A stretch of DNA of 64,000 nucleotides from Propionibacteriaceae bacterium (GCA_009780915.1 WQZD01000012.1:1-64000), one strand, 5' to 3'; shown: positions 17,337 through 26,484, numbered from the stretch's first letter. Translations and numbers: made by a program. Notes: generated by a model from the sequence alone, not told the origin.

Positions 17337-19766
17337 ATGGCCCATGATGGCCCCCAGGCTGTGTCCACGGTCGTCCAGAGTGTGATCGTCGGCGACGGGA
17401 AGGGTGGCGTGGTCGCCCAGATCGCGTCCTCGGCCGCTGCCGGGGCTGTCACGGGCGGGGCGCACGGCGCCGTGTGGGGTGGGGTGAAAGCGTTCCTGCG
17501 CACCACGGCGGGGAAAGTCACCGTCACGGTGGTGTCCGTGATCCTGGCGCTGGTGTTGTTCATGGTGTCGTCACTGATCTCGACCATGGCGTCCATGGTC
17601 GCCTCGATCCCGTCGCGGATCGCCACACACGCCACCCAACAAATGCAGGATTTCTTGTCCTCGGGGATGTCTGCGCTGTTCGGGGCCGACACCGACCCCG
17701 CCACAGTGGAGACCACCATCGACGACTGGGTGGGAAACGCCGGTGACGCCCCGTGGGCCGCGTTGGCGGCCCTGGAGATGGACGCGGCCCAGCACGGCCC
17801 CACAGGGGGCGGCTCAGGCCCGTACGGGATCGACACGGGCGCCATACACCGCACCGGGGTGGACTTCGCCCACTGGTGCGTCCTGCCCCGCGACTGGGAT
17901 GGTGTGTGGGCCGACCATGCGAAGGCCAGCGACCTGGTGGGATGCCTGCTGGGTGCCGCCATGACCACCGCCGACCCCGGGTTCACCTCCGACGACATCC
18001 TCGACGGCGTCGAGGAGTACGCCGACGAGAACGGAGACCCCGGATACCGGGTCGACCCCACCGACCTGAACGGCGACCACGCCCAGGAAGTGTTCACACG
18101 CATGTTCGCCCTGATGCCGATCCCCGACGCCACCCAACGCGCGCCCCAGCTCTACGACCAGATGATCCGTGCCGCCCTCGGCATCGTCCAGTCGTGCGGC
18201 AGCGCACCCGTGGTCATCGGGGTGACCACACCGGGGGCGTGGACAAACCCGGCCCAGGCCCCCGTGACCGACGTGTACGGGATGAGAGTCAACCCCGTCT
18301 CAGGCGCGTACATCCTGCACGCCGGGGTGGACCTGGGGGCGCCGTGCGGGACCCCCATCCACGCGGCCGCCACAGGCGTGGTGCTACGGGCCGGGGACAC
18401 CGGCGGAGGGTTCGGGGGGTTGACCGTCATCGACCACGGCGGCGGCGTCTCCAGTTGGTACGCGCACCAGAAAGCCTCAGAGATGCGCGTGCGCGTGGGC
18501 GACCGCGTCACCCCCGGCCAAATCATCGGGCTGGTGAACACCCAGGGCAACTCCACGGGATGCCACCTCCACCTGGAAATCCACCAGACGGGGGCCCGTG
18601 ACCTCGCCGGTGGGGACACCATCGACCCCACACCGTTCTTCCTCGCCCGGGGCGTCACCCTCGGACAGGACCAGTCGCTGCTGCCCGGCGGTGGGGGCTT
18701 GGGGCCCGACCAGTCCACAGGGGTGTTCACCGCGACCGACGGCAACGGGACTGTGTGGACCCTGGACCGCGGGTACCAGATGGTCAACGCCCGCACCATC
18801 GTGGACACCGGGCGCCGCCTGGGCGCCCCCGACACGGTGATCGTCGCCGCCCTGGGGACCGCCATCATCGAATCCCGGCTGTCCAACCTCGCCAACCGGC
18901 AAGTCCCGGAGTCCATGGAGCACACCTTCGACGCGATCGCCGCCGGTGACCTCGACTCCATCGGGGTGTTCCAGCAACGCCCCTCACAAGGCTGGGGGTC
19001 CGTGTCCGACATCATGGGGTCGGTGGAGTATCAGGCCACCCAGTTCTACACCCGCGCCATCCCCGCCTACGCCGCCGACACGGCCCTCACCCCCGGGCAG
19101 GTGTCCGTCGCCGTGCAACGCCCCGCGATGTCGGTGGAGCCGCGGTACACGACCATCACCCCCGTGGCCACCGCCCTGCTCCACGCCCTGGCGGGGACCT
19201 GGACGGTCACCCCTGTGTGCGCCCCCGCCGCCGGGTCGTACGGACCCACCGGGGCCGGGATCGTGGCGGCCGCCACGGACATGGGCGCCTGGGGCGGTGC
19301 GTACCTGTGGGGCGGGGGGCACGGCTCCCTGGGCGACCTGACACAACGCATGGCGCACAGGTTCGCCGGGGGCCGGGTGGTCACCGTGGACGAGACGCCC
19401 CCGGGGGACACCAACGCCGGTGTCACACCCAACCAATGGGGGGTGGACTGTTCGGGGTTCGTGCGTGCCGTGATCTACCAGGCCACCGGGGTCGACACCG
19501 GCGACTGGGCTGTGGACCCCACCCTCGACGGTGACGACGGACACCACTTCGTCCTGGTCAGCGAAGACACCGCCCAACCCGGCGACCTGTTTTTCACCGC
19601 CGGGCACACCGGCGTCATCCTCTCCACCGACCCCGCCACCCGCACCTACCAGGCCATGTCCGCCCGCGACGTGGACATGGGCATGGGAACCAGCACCTAC
19701 ACCTATGGGTCCGCCGTCCGTGGCGTGTACCGTTTCATCGACACCACCGACCCTCACACCACCTGA
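17337..19766 (+). CDS. Membrane-anchored M23/NlpC-P60 peptidoglycan hydrolase of a transfer system
   Basis: 809 aa. A glycine- and alanine-rich N-terminus and one membrane segment (about 61-83) anchor it; the rest should be outside. In order: an uncharacterised region (100-290), an M23 metallopeptidase domain with HAGVDLG (His328) and HLHLE (His410, His412), a lysozyme-like or transglycosylase-like region with IIESR and FQQRPSQGWG (about 470-580), and an NlpC/P60 domain with DCSGF (Cys705) and AGHTGV (His757). Such multi-enzyme proteins open the wall for conjugative type IV secretion in Gram-positive bacteria. The lipoprotein gene follows after 24 bp, probably in one operon. Confidence 0.88.
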   Translation: MAHDGPQAVSTVVQSVIVGDGKGGVVAQIASSAAAGAVTGGAHGAVWGGVKAFLRTTAGKVTVTVVSVILALVLFMVSSLISTMASMVASIPSRIATHATQQMQDFLSSGMSALFGADTDPATVETTIDDWVGNAGDAPWAALAALEMDAAQHGPTGGGSGPYGIDTGAIHRTGVDFAHWCVLPRDWDGVWADHAKASDLVGCLLGAAMTTADPGFTSDDILDGVEEYADENGDPGYRVDPTDLNGDHAQEVFTRMFALMPIPDATQRAPQLYDQMIRAALGIVQSCGSAPVVIGVTTPGAWTNPAQAPVTDVYGMRVNPVSGAYILHAGVDLGAPCGTPIHAAATGVVLRAGDTGGGFGGLTVIDHGGGVSSWYAHQKASEMRVRVGDRVTPGQIIGLVNTQGNSTGCHLHLEIHQTGARDLAGGDTIDPTPFFLARGVTLGQDQSLLPGGGGLGPDQSTGVFTATDGNGTVWTLDRGYQMVNARTIVDTGRRLGAPDTVIVAALGTAIIESRLSNLANRQVPESMEHTFDAIAAGDLDSIGVFQQRPSQGWGSVSDIMGSVEYQATQFYTRAIPAYAADTALTPGQVSVAVQRPAMSVEPRYTTITPVATALLHALAGTWTVTPVCAPAAGSYGPTGAGIVAAATDMGAWGGAYLWGGGHGSLGDLTQRMAHRFAGGRVVTVDETPPGDTNAGVTPNQWGVDCSGFVRAVIYQATGVDTGDWAVDPTLDGDDGHHFVLVSEDTAQPGDLFFTAGHTGVILSTDPATRTYQAMSARDVDMGMGTSTYTYGSAVRGVYRFIDTTDPHTT

Positions 19767-19790
19767 CCCCCACCGGGAGGAGCCCACCCC

Positions 19791-20540
19791 ATGACACGCC
19801 ACACCCCTTGGCCGACCGTCCTCGCCACCATCGCCACCACCATGGTCATCGCCCTGGCGGGGTGCTCCCGGCCCGCACCCGACACCACACCACCGGCCCC
19901 CGTCACACTGGCGCCGCCTGGCGACGACACCACCACAGACCCGACCACAGGCACGGGCGGCGATCAGCCCCCCGGGGGCGGTGTGGCCGGTGTGGGAGGG
20001 TCCGCCGCGTCTGGATGGGAGGTGTGGGGCGTGCCCAACCCTGGGCAGGACCCCACCGCCCACGGCGTCCCCACCCCACCCCCGGGGGGGACGGACCCCC
20101 AGGTGCTGTCCGTGGCCGAGCAGACAGCACGGCGCTTCGTGTCCACGTTCTTCACGTTCGGGGCCGGTGACGTGTCGCCTGTGGACTCCTACCGTGGCGC
20201 CATGGGCGACGTGGACCCCCAGGCGAGGGTCCGTCTCCAGGCCGACATGGATGACATGTCCTCCGGGCGGATGTCCATTCGCGCGTGGACGGACGCGGTG
20301 GACGCGGGAGTGCGCACCACCACTGTGGTCGATCAGGTGTGGTGGGCCGATTGGTCCCACCCGGACTCCTGTGTCGCCGCTGTCGTGTACCGGCAAGCCG
20401 ACAAGCCGTACCCGGGTGGGGACTGGCCGCCGTTCGTGCGACCACAGGTGATGTACGTGACCCTGACACAGGCCGGTGGGTGGCTGGTGTCCGACTGGTC
20501 GACGACAGGCCCGGTCGGATGGGTCGCCCCCGCCGTGTGA
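19791..20540 (+). CDS. Transfer-associated lipoprotein
   Basis: 249 aa. The signal peptide ends in a lipobox (IALAG-C, Cys23), followed by a proline- and threonine-rich linker and a compact domain from about residue 105. That domain (RRFVSTFF...GWLVSDWST) has the NTF2/VirB8-like pattern often found in surface proteins of Gram-positive conjugation machines. A good ribosome site (GGGAGGAG) precedes the ATG. Position after the cell-wall hydrolase supports a shared role; the fold call is tentative. Confidence 0.72.
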   Translation: MTRHTPWPTVLATIATTMVIALAGCSRPAPDTTPPAPVTLAPPGDDTTTDPTTGTGGDQPPGGGVAGVGGSAASGWEVWGVPNPGQDPTAHGVPTPPPGGTDPQVLSVAEQTARRFVSTFFTFGAGDVSPVDSYRGAMGDVDPQARVRLQADMDDMSSGRMSIRAWTDAVDAGVRTTTVVDQVWWADWSHPDSCVAAVVYRQADKPYPGGDWPPFVRPQVMYVTLTQAGGWLVSDWSTTGPVGWVAPAV

Positions 20541-20624
20541 CACGTCGCCGGAACACACCAACGGCGCCCGCACCATGAACAGGTGACGGACGCCGGTGGT
20601 GTGTTCCTACGGGAGGAAGGGGGT

Positions 20625-20662
20625 GGGCCGCGTCACGGTGGGGGGTGGGCATGACGCGGCCC
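20625..20662. terminator. Bidirectional terminator-like hairpin
   Basis: An 11-bp perfect stem, GGGCCGCGTCA (20625-20635) with its complement at 20652-20662, lies between the rightward lipoprotein gene and the leftward ssb gene. There is no T-tract. Its position between convergent genes suggests a terminator. Confidence 0.55.
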
Positions 20663-20699
20663 AAGCGGGGGTTTCGCACACGGATGTGTCGTGCGCGCA

Positions 20700-21212
20700 T
20701 CACCCCCAGGGGTCGCTACGGGCCGAGGGGGCGGCCTGAGCGGGGGTGGGCGCAACCGGTTGCGGGACCGGTGCGCCTTGGGCGACGTGCCCCTGGGGTG
20801 AGGGGGCCGCGTCATGACGGGGGTTGCGGGTCACCTGGGCTGTGGCCCAGTCCAGGCACACACCGAACGTGACGGCTTGCACGTCGTTGGAGACACGGGC
20901 GACCGCGGGCTGCCCGTCGGGTTGGGAGATGTAGGCGCGCGGCTCGAACCGGCCCTCCACCCACACGCTCATCCCCTTCCGCAGCGACTCCTGCGCGTTT
21001 ACCGCCTGCTGGCGCCAGACGCTCACGTTGTAGAACACGGCGCCAGCGTCGACGTGTTGTCCGGACGCGGAGTCGAATTTACGGATGTTCTCGGCGACGG
21101 TGAACGTGCACACCTGCACACCCGTGGGCGTGGTGCGCAACTCCGGGTCGGCGACCAGGTTGCCTCGCACAGTGGTGCGAATCGACGCGGCGACGGTCTC
21201 TTGCTTGGACAT
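20700..21212 (-). CDS. ssb: Single-stranded DNA-binding protein
   Basis: 170 aa. The OB fold is clear (GNLVADPELRTTPTGVQVCTFTVAEN...VFYNVSVWRQQAVNAQESLRKGMSVWVEG). The C-terminal tail is proline- and alanine-rich and ends SDPWG instead of the usual acidic DDDIPF tip that docks partner proteins, so interactions with host replication proteins may differ. It is preceded by an 8-residue leader ORF and a family-A promoter shared divergently with the gene at 21414. Confidence 0.92.
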   Translation of the reverse strand: MSKQETVAASIRTTVRGNLVADPELRTTPTGVQVCTFTVAENIRKFDSASGQHVDAGAVFYNVSVWRQQAVNAQESLRKGMSVWVEGRFEPRAYISQPDGQPAVARVSNDVQAVTFGVCLDWATAQVTRNPRHDAAPSPQGHVAQGAPVPQPVAPTPAQAAPSARSDPWG

Positions 21213-21228
21213 GTCTTTTCTCTTTCTC

Positions 21229-21255
21229 TCAGTGGCGTGCGAAACGCAGGCGCAT
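21229..21255 (-). CDS. Short leader ORF before ssb
   Basis: ATG at 21255 lies exactly 8 nt after the TGTACT box of a family-A promoter and encodes MRLRFARH then stop, 16 nt before the ssb start. The following purine run (GAGAGAAAGAGAAAAG) supplies the ssb ribosome site. A leaderless micro-ORF that reinitiates at ssb would couple the two. Inference from spacing only. Confidence 0.4.
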   Translation of the reverse strand: MRLRFARH

Positions 21256-21333
21256 CACTACTAAGTACACGGTTCGCCCGTGCCAGCGGATCACCCGCGC
21301 GAAGCGGTGAACCGTGTACTTAGTAGTGATGCG
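21251..21333. promoter_or_regulatory. Divergent family-A promoters in a 25-bp inverted repeat
   Basis: The arms 21251-21275 and 21309-21333 are perfect inverted copies of 25 bp. Each contains AACCGTGTACTTA followed by GTAGTGATG, one directed at ssb on the left and the other at 21414 on the right. The arms are 33 bp apart. Both ends therefore have the -10-like TGTACT 8 nt before an ATG. The symmetry suggests a divergent promoter pair controlled together. Confidence 0.7.
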
Positions 21334-21346
21334 ACACACCGCGAGA

Positions 21347-21363
21347 CGGTGTCGCATCTATAC
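21347..21363 (+). promoter_or_regulatory. Family-B promoter-like motif
   Basis: CGGTGTCGCATCTATAC, identical to 29999-30015 on the minus strand and close to 155-171. It sits about 50 bp before the ATG at 21414, which opens the run of genes through 26043 including two zinc-knuckle proteins. Confidence 0.55.
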
Positions 21364-21413
21364 CACTGACGGACTGGCGCCCAGCACTTGGGCGCCCCAC
21401 GAAAGGCGAACCT

Positions 21414-21800
21414 ATGACACGCATCCGAGGAGGGCGAGGCTCGAACCAGTACGGGCCTCGCGGGACGCCCGTGGGCGCTCGACCATCGGCCATGGCATGC
21501 ACGGCCCCCGATGTGGACTCCATCGCAGACCTGGACCTGACCGACCCTCCCGTGTCGTTCTTCCCAGAGCCCGACCGCGTGTGGCAACCCGACCGGGACA
21601 CCCTGCGCACCACGGTGACGAGCAGCGCCGGTGACGAGGACGTGACGTTCACCCGCGACACCACCGGCCACGTGCTCATCCACATCCCCACCCCCCATGG
21701 GCCCTCCGCCTGGCCGGTGCACGACCCCGCACAATTCGGGGAGTGGGGACCGGACTGGGTGACGAACTTCTACAACCCCGACTACACCCCATCCCACTGA
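21414..21800 (+). CDS. Small hypothetical protein
   Basis: 128 aa, first gene after the divergent regulatory region. GAAAGG precedes the ATG. The C-terminal half contains a short strand-rich region (TVTSSAGDEDVTFTRDTTGHVLIHIPTP) and ends in an aromatic-rich segment; no family recognised. It lies 25 bp before the pentapeptide-repeat gene and is probably cotranscribed with it. Confidence 0.6.
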   Translation: MTRIRGGRGSNQYGPRGTPVGARPSAMACTAPDVDSIADLDLTDPPVSFFPEPDRVWQPDRDTLRTTVTSSAGDEDVTFTRDTTGHVLIHIPTPHGPSAWPVHDPAQFGEWGPDWVTNFYNPDYTPSH

Positions 21801-21825
21801 CCAGCAGCGACGAAAGGACACCATC

Positions 21826-23118
21826 GTGACCCCGATCACCATCCCGCCCAGGATCGTCCTCGGCGACCAGCCCATCCTGGACCCCGACCTGTCCACCCCT
21901 GGTGGCGGCCTGGATCAGAACTGGGTGCGTTTCGACGGTGACAGCCTCGCCAACGCCCGGGTGGACGGGCAGTCGATGAATGGGGCGACCCTGGACGGAT
22001 GCGACGCCGAAGGCGCCCAGTTCGCCGATTGCGACATGGCGAACCTGCGCACCCCGCGCACCACATTCCCCTCAGCGAGCTTCGACAGGTGCGACCTCGA
22101 ATCAGCGGACCTGCGCCACCTCTCCCGTGACGAGGAAGCCGCATACCTGCGATGGGAGAGGACTGTGTTCCGCGACTGCCGCCTCCATGACGCCGACGCA
22201 CGCGGCGAGAAATTCCTCAACACCGGGTTCGAGGACACTGACATGACGTCGATCCAGATGGACGAGGCCGAGATGGGCGACGCCTACATCGTCCGCAGCA
22301 ACGGTGACGACCTGTGCGCCGTCCGCGGGTCGTGGACCGATGTCACCATGGAGGACTCCACCGCCCGTGGAGCGAACCTCAACGCATGCCTCGTCACCCG
22401 TCCCAACTGGGTGCGCACGTCGTTCTTGAACTCCGCGTTCTATGAGGCGCAGTTCCTGGGCGGTGGAGTCGACGAGTGCGACTTCAGCCAGGCGCGCATG
22501 CGCTCTGTCATCTTCACAGACACCCTGGGGAGGGGGAACATGTTCACGGGAGCAGACCTGCGTGGCTCCCTTTTCACGGACACCGGGCTCCACGGCGACT
22601 ACCGCGGGTGCGACTTCACCATGGCGGTCCTGAGAGATTGCGATTTCAACGACAGCGCGTTCTCCCACGCCACACTCACCGGTGTGGATGCGCGACGGTG
22701 CACGTTCAACCGCATCACCGCCGCGAACACCCGCCTCCAAGGGGAGTTCTCGTGCTGCGACTTCAAGGGGGCGGTCCTGCACAACGCCGACCTGTCCGGG
22801 ACGTTCGACCACTGTGATTTCGACGGTGCGGACCTACGCGGGGCGGACCTGAACGGAGCACAGTTCGACTCCTGCATCATGTTCGACGCCATCGTGTTCG
22901 CATCCCAGATACCCAACCCCGAAGACCCCATGTGGGTCCATGCGGACATCCGTGACGACGACGAAGCCAGAGCCATGAACGGGGAATGGGACGACGACGG
23001 ACTGCCCGACGCGCCCCACACCACCCCCACAGGCGACGTCAACGTGCGCGCCCACCTCATGACCACCGCCACAGGGAACACCGTCGTCCGACAAGCCCAC
23101 ATCCGCCACACCCACTAA
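21826..23118 (+). CDS. Pentapeptide-repeat-type protein
   Basis: 430 aa from the GTG at 21826, after GAAAGGACACC. Most of the chain is a degenerate five-residue repeat, A-[DN]-[LF]-x-x, for example GATLDGCDAEGAQFADCDMANL and GADLRGADLNGAQF, giving a right-handed quadrilateral helix. Many copies use cysteine at the centre. Relatives such as MfpA and Qnr mimic DNA, and other members are effectors or scaffolds. No catalytic domain is seen. On a conjugative element a DNA-mimic or anti-restriction role is an attractive guess, not shown. Confidence 0.75.
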   Translation: MTPITIPPRIVLGDQPILDPDLSTPGGGLDQNWVRFDGDSLANARVDGQSMNGATLDGCDAEGAQFADCDMANLRTPRTTFPSASFDRCDLESADLRHLSRDEEAAYLRWERTVFRDCRLHDADARGEKFLNTGFEDTDMTSIQMDEAEMGDAYIVRSNGDDLCAVRGSWTDVTMEDSTARGANLNACLVTRPNWVRTSFLNSAFYEAQFLGGGVDECDFSQARMRSVIFTDTLGRGNMFTGADLRGSLFTDTGLHGDYRGCDFTMAVLRDCDFNDSAFSHATLTGVDARRCTFNRITAANTRLQGEFSCCDFKGAVLHNADLSGTFDHCDFDGADLRGADLNGAQFDSCIMFDAIVFASQIPNPEDPMWVHADIRDDDEARAMNGEWDDDGLPDAPHTTPTGDVNVRAHLMTTATGNTVVRQAHIRHTH

Positions 23119-23131
23119 GGAACCCCTCACC

Positions 23132-24151
23132 ATGTTCGGAACCGACCAATGCACCGCCTGCGGCGCCTCCCTGAAAGGCGGGCACACCTGTCCCGCCGGG
23201 GACCGCACCCCCGACCTCGCCGACCTCGGCCCCCTCCAGCAAGTGCTCGACGACACCACCGGCGGGGCGGACACCCCAACTGGCCGTGCCCTCCTCCTCG
23301 ACCCCGCTCGAACCGGCCCCACCCCGGTCGTGTCGACCACGGACACCATGCACACCGCCCACACCCAGGTCATGGACTACCTGTTCGACAACCTCGACCA
23401 TGCCAACCTCGCCCAGCGTGTGTCCGACAACCTGGGCGAGCCCATCGTCGACGCGTACACGCTGCCCGTGTCCATGGAGAAGGCCCGCACACATTGCCGG
23501 GCGCGTTCCGGCACGGACTGTGTTGTCCTCGCCGGAACCCCGGGCACGGGGCCACGCCTGGTCGCCCTCACCGGCGGGTTCGACAAAACGGGGTCGTTCA
23601 AAGTTGGGCGACACGGGACGTTCACCGCGACAAACCTGTCCGACCACCTAATCGAGGACGTGGTCCAACCATGGTTCCTCTCCGAACACCCCGACTACGA
23701 CCCCGACACGCGGAACACGGCGACGGCCGTGTTCCGCGACCTGCGTGACCCCGTCCTGGGCGAGCCCAGGTTCAAGGACCGCTGGGACGAGTCCATCATC
23801 GACTGGCACCTGCTGAAAATGGCGTACCACGGGTGGACAGGCACACAGATGGATTCCGTCCTCGTCCGTGACCGGCCCACCGACTACGACCCCGACGACC
23901 GGCGAGACCAGATCGCGACGCATGCCACGGACCCCGCCTATGTCCGTGGCGGTGTCCACCAGTGGCTGGAGGCGCACCCCGAGCGCGACGACGGTGTCAC
24001 ACGCGACTGGCTGGACGAGGACCTGACAAGCACCTCTGACCGGGCCAGGAGGGCACGTGTGCTGCGCGACTACCGGGCGTTCCTCACCCAGGTGTGCGCT
24101 GGCGAACAGGAGCGCGCCGACACCATGTCACAGACAGGGGGTCCGCGATGA
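23132..24151 (+). CDS. Zinc-knuckle-tagged protein, paralogue of 24148
   Basis: 339 aa. Begins with CTACGASLKGGHTC and DLADLG, the shared tag. From about residue 70 to the end it aligns with residues about 130-410 of the next gene product: both have a DT[MV] start, LVALTGGFDKTGS against VIAVDGGFEKTGT, HPDYDPDT against HPEYDDEM, and RARRARVLRDYRAFL against RARRARVLRDYRAYL. This copy stops where the other continues into a metallopeptidase-like domain. The stop overlaps the next start (ATGA). Function unknown. Confidence 0.75.
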   Translation: MFGTDQCTACGASLKGGHTCPAGDRTPDLADLGPLQQVLDDTTGGADTPTGRALLLDPARTGPTPVVSTTDTMHTAHTQVMDYLFDNLDHANLAQRVSDNLGEPIVDAYTLPVSMEKARTHCRARSGTDCVVLAGTPGTGPRLVALTGGFDKTGSFKVGRHGTFTATNLSDHLIEDVVQPWFLSEHPDYDPDTRNTATAVFRDLRDPVLGEPRFKDRWDESIIDWHLLKMAYHGWTGTQMDSVLVRDRPTDYDPDDRRDQIATHATDPAYVRGGVHQWLEAHPERDDGVTRDWLDEDLTSTSDRARRARVLRDYRAFLTQVCAGEQERADTMSQTGGPR

Positions 24152-26043
24152 CGTTCGGACTCGACCAATGCCCCGCCTGCGGAGCCTCCCTGAAAGGCGG
24201 ACACGTCTGCCTCGCGGGGACTGGGGCGCCGGACGTGGACGACCTCGGCCACGGGTGGTTCTGGGAGGAACTAGACGGGTACACCCCCCACCCTGACGAC
24301 CAGGCGCCCCTGGCCACCCCCGCCGGGGCCGACGAGGAACCCGACATCCCCGTCGACGACCGCCCCGACCAGGAACGGACCGGCACCCCCACAGGCGACA
24401 CACCCATCCACGAGGACGCACGCCGCGACCTTCCCGTGATGAGCGCCGACACCTGGGAACCCGACGCCGCGTACACGCGACTGGAAACCCTGTGCGGGCG
24501 GACACTGCGACTGGACACCCGACGGACCCTCAAACCCCCGGCGGTGCTCGACACGGACACCGTCTACCAGGCGAACAACAAATTCATGCGGTACGCCCGC
24601 GCCACGTTCGACACCAGCATCACGCCCGAACAGGTGGCCGACACCTTGGGCGACACGCTCACCGGGCACGACGCCCTCCCCGTCACGGCGCCCACGATCG
24701 AGCGGCTCTTCAAAGCGAAACCCGGCACCACCTGGGTGGTCCTGGAAGGCGACCAGAAAAGCGGCGTGAAGGTGATCGCCGTCGACGGGGGCTTCGAGAA
24801 GACCGGCACCTACCTGCTCCATGGCAAACGCATCACCGTGGACAACCTCTCCACACGGATCACCACAGACTTCCTCCGATCAGACTTCACAGCGCGCCAC
24901 CCCGAGTACGACGACGAGATGCTCCGCCAAACCAAGAACCTGTTCCGAGAGTTGGGTGACAAGAGGTACGGAGGGAAGAAGTTCGCGCATTTGTGGGTTG
25001 ACGAAGACGTGATCGACAAAGAACTCCTGATCTGCGCCTCCCAGGGCTGGTTGTCCGATGACCAGGTCGACGGTGTGTCCGACTGGGGGAAAACAGCAGG
25101 CGACGTGCATGCTCACGCCACCGACCCGGCATGGGTCGCCGAGGGGATCAATCGACTCCCCGTCGACAGCCAACGCGCCGAGGAGGACATCCGCGTCGCG
25201 AACTGGGGGGCTTTCGGAAAGCGGTTCTTGTATCCGACGTCCGTGAGAAACGAGCTCACAGGCACCTCCTACCGGGCCAGGCGGGCACGGGTGCTGCGCG
25301 ACTACCGGGCGTACCTGGCCGACATGTGCGGCGAGGAGCAGGGGCGCGCCTCCATGGTCGAGTATGTGCACGAGGGGACCACGACCGCGACCGTGTACCA
25401 ACAAAAGAAGAACACCTCCGAGAAGTACCTGTCGGCCGCACGGGAGTCGGTGTTCGCCACGACGGGCGACTTCTCCCATGTCGAAGTCGATGACAGCGTC
25501 GACTTGGGAGACCTCGCCCAAGTCCAGCACGAGTACTCCCGGCTGCGGTCCTTCCTCCCCGTCACCACGGCCCCCGTGTTGCGGTTCCGCAAAACGGGAC
25601 GTCACAACGCCGTCGGCGTGTATCATCCACACGCGGACAACATCGCCGTCGACCCCCGATCCCCCGCGTCGTTTTTCCACGAATATTGTCACCACATCGA
25701 TTTCACGGCAGGTGACGAACCCCTATCGAAGCGCCAGCCGTGGATCAAAGACGTGCGCACCCGGCTCGCCCAAGCCCCCGACCTGCCCAGGAACAAACCC
25801 CTGGAGTACTGGACCACACCAACAGAGGTCCTCGCACGCTCCGGAGAGATGTACCTCGCCTGGAAAGGCGTGTCCACCTCCCTGTCGCAAAGCGGGGAGT
25901 TCCTCGACACCCCCGCCTACCGGACCCTGCACGACTCCAAGGACCAGATCATCGCCTTCTGGGACGACGTCTTCACCCGCCACGGCGGGACCGTCCCCAC
26001 CCAGGCCCTGAACGCGTGGGACGCCCACACCGGAGCCGACTGA
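24148..26043 (+). CDS. Zinc-knuckle-tagged protein with HExxH metallopeptidase-like domain
   Basis: 631 aa. N-terminal CPACGASLKGGHVC and DVDDLG tag, an acidic linker, then the region shared with the 23132 protein (about 130-410). The unique C-terminal third contains FFHEYCHHID near residue 509 with a downstream TEVLARSGEMY, the pattern of gluzincin-like metal sites. It is reminiscent of the LPD1-type domains found in large polyvalent proteins of phages and conjugative elements. It could process a protein during or after transfer. The start is fixed by the 4-nt overlap with the preceding gene. Confidence 0.72.
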   Translation: MTFGLDQCPACGASLKGGHVCLAGTGAPDVDDLGHGWFWEELDGYTPHPDDQAPLATPAGADEEPDIPVDDRPDQERTGTPTGDTPIHEDARRDLPVMSADTWEPDAAYTRLETLCGRTLRLDTRRTLKPPAVLDTDTVYQANNKFMRYARATFDTSITPEQVADTLGDTLTGHDALPVTAPTIERLFKAKPGTTWVVLEGDQKSGVKVIAVDGGFEKTGTYLLHGKRITVDNLSTRITTDFLRSDFTARHPEYDDEMLRQTKNLFRELGDKRYGGKKFAHLWVDEDVIDKELLICASQGWLSDDQVDGVSDWGKTAGDVHAHATDPAWVAEGINRLPVDSQRAEEDIRVANWGAFGKRFLYPTSVRNELTGTSYRARRARVLRDYRAYLADMCGEEQGRASMVEYVHEGTTTATVYQQKKNTSEKYLSAARESVFATTGDFSHVEVDDSVDLGDLAQVQHEYSRLRSFLPVTTAPVLRFRKTGRHNAVGVYHPHADNIAVDPRSPASFFHEYCHHIDFTAGDEPLSKRQPWIKDVRTRLAQAPDLPRNKPLEYWTTPTEVLARSGEMYLAWKGVSTSLSQSGEFLDTPAYRTLHDSKDQIIAFWDDVFTRHGGTVPTQALNAWDAHTGAD

Positions 26044-26072
26044 CCACCCCCGGCAACCCAACGCCACCAAGG

Positions 26073-26085
26073 AACCGTGTACTTA
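26073..26085 (+). promoter_or_regulatory. Family-A promoter (thioredoxin-like gene)
   Basis: AACCGTGTACTTA. A 24-bp block ending in this motif (starting CGCCACCAAGG) is repeated at 26663-26686. TGTACT lies 8 nt before a GTG that is in frame with the thioredoxin gene, giving a possible 32-residue leaderless extension; the SD-preceded ATG at 26173 is the likelier protein start. Confidence 0.6.
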
Positions 26086-26172
26086 CACACTGTGCGGCCC
26101 TCGTCGAGAACTCATCGCGTGCGACCACGACGAGGGCCGCACACGACACCCAACCAAAACGAGGAGGGGCAG

Positions 26173-26445
26173 ATGCCCACCACACCGATCCTGATCACCT
26201 ACTTCACCGCGCCCTGGTGCGCGCCATGCAGACAGCTCGCCCCCCGCGTGAGGACGATCGCCGAGGCCGTCGGAGCCACCGTGCGCATGGTGGACATCGA
26301 CACCGACCCCCGCGCTGCGGCTCGGGCCGACGTGCGATCCGTCCCCACCGTGGTCGTCACCAGGGGGGATGACGCGATGACGTTCACTGGGGCGTCTGCC
26401 ACCCCCGCCACGATCCGTTCCTATGTGACCGGTCTCATCGACTGA
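26173..26445 (+). CDS. Small thioredoxin-like protein
   Basis: 90 aa. TAPWCAPC (Cys16, Cys19) is the thioredoxin redox site, with alanine replacing the usual glycine, and SVPTVVV carries the cis-proline. Excellent ribosome site (GAGGAGG). There is no signal peptide, so it should act in the cytoplasm. It is slightly shorter than host thioredoxins (about 105 aa). A role in disulfide control of the cysteine-rich proteins around it is possible. Confidence 0.88.
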   Translation: MPTTPILITYFTAPWCAPCRQLAPRVRTIAEAVGATVRMVDIDTDPRAAARADVRSVPTVVVTRGDDAMTFTGASATPATIRSYVTGLID

Positions 26446-26484
26446 CCACACCCACCCCCTCGACGAAAGGCGCCGCGCACGCCC

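Noticed and set aside
18984..20576. 530-codon minus-strand frame opposite the hydrolase and lipoprotein
   Set aside because: Glycine/histidine-rich antisense shadow with no motif.
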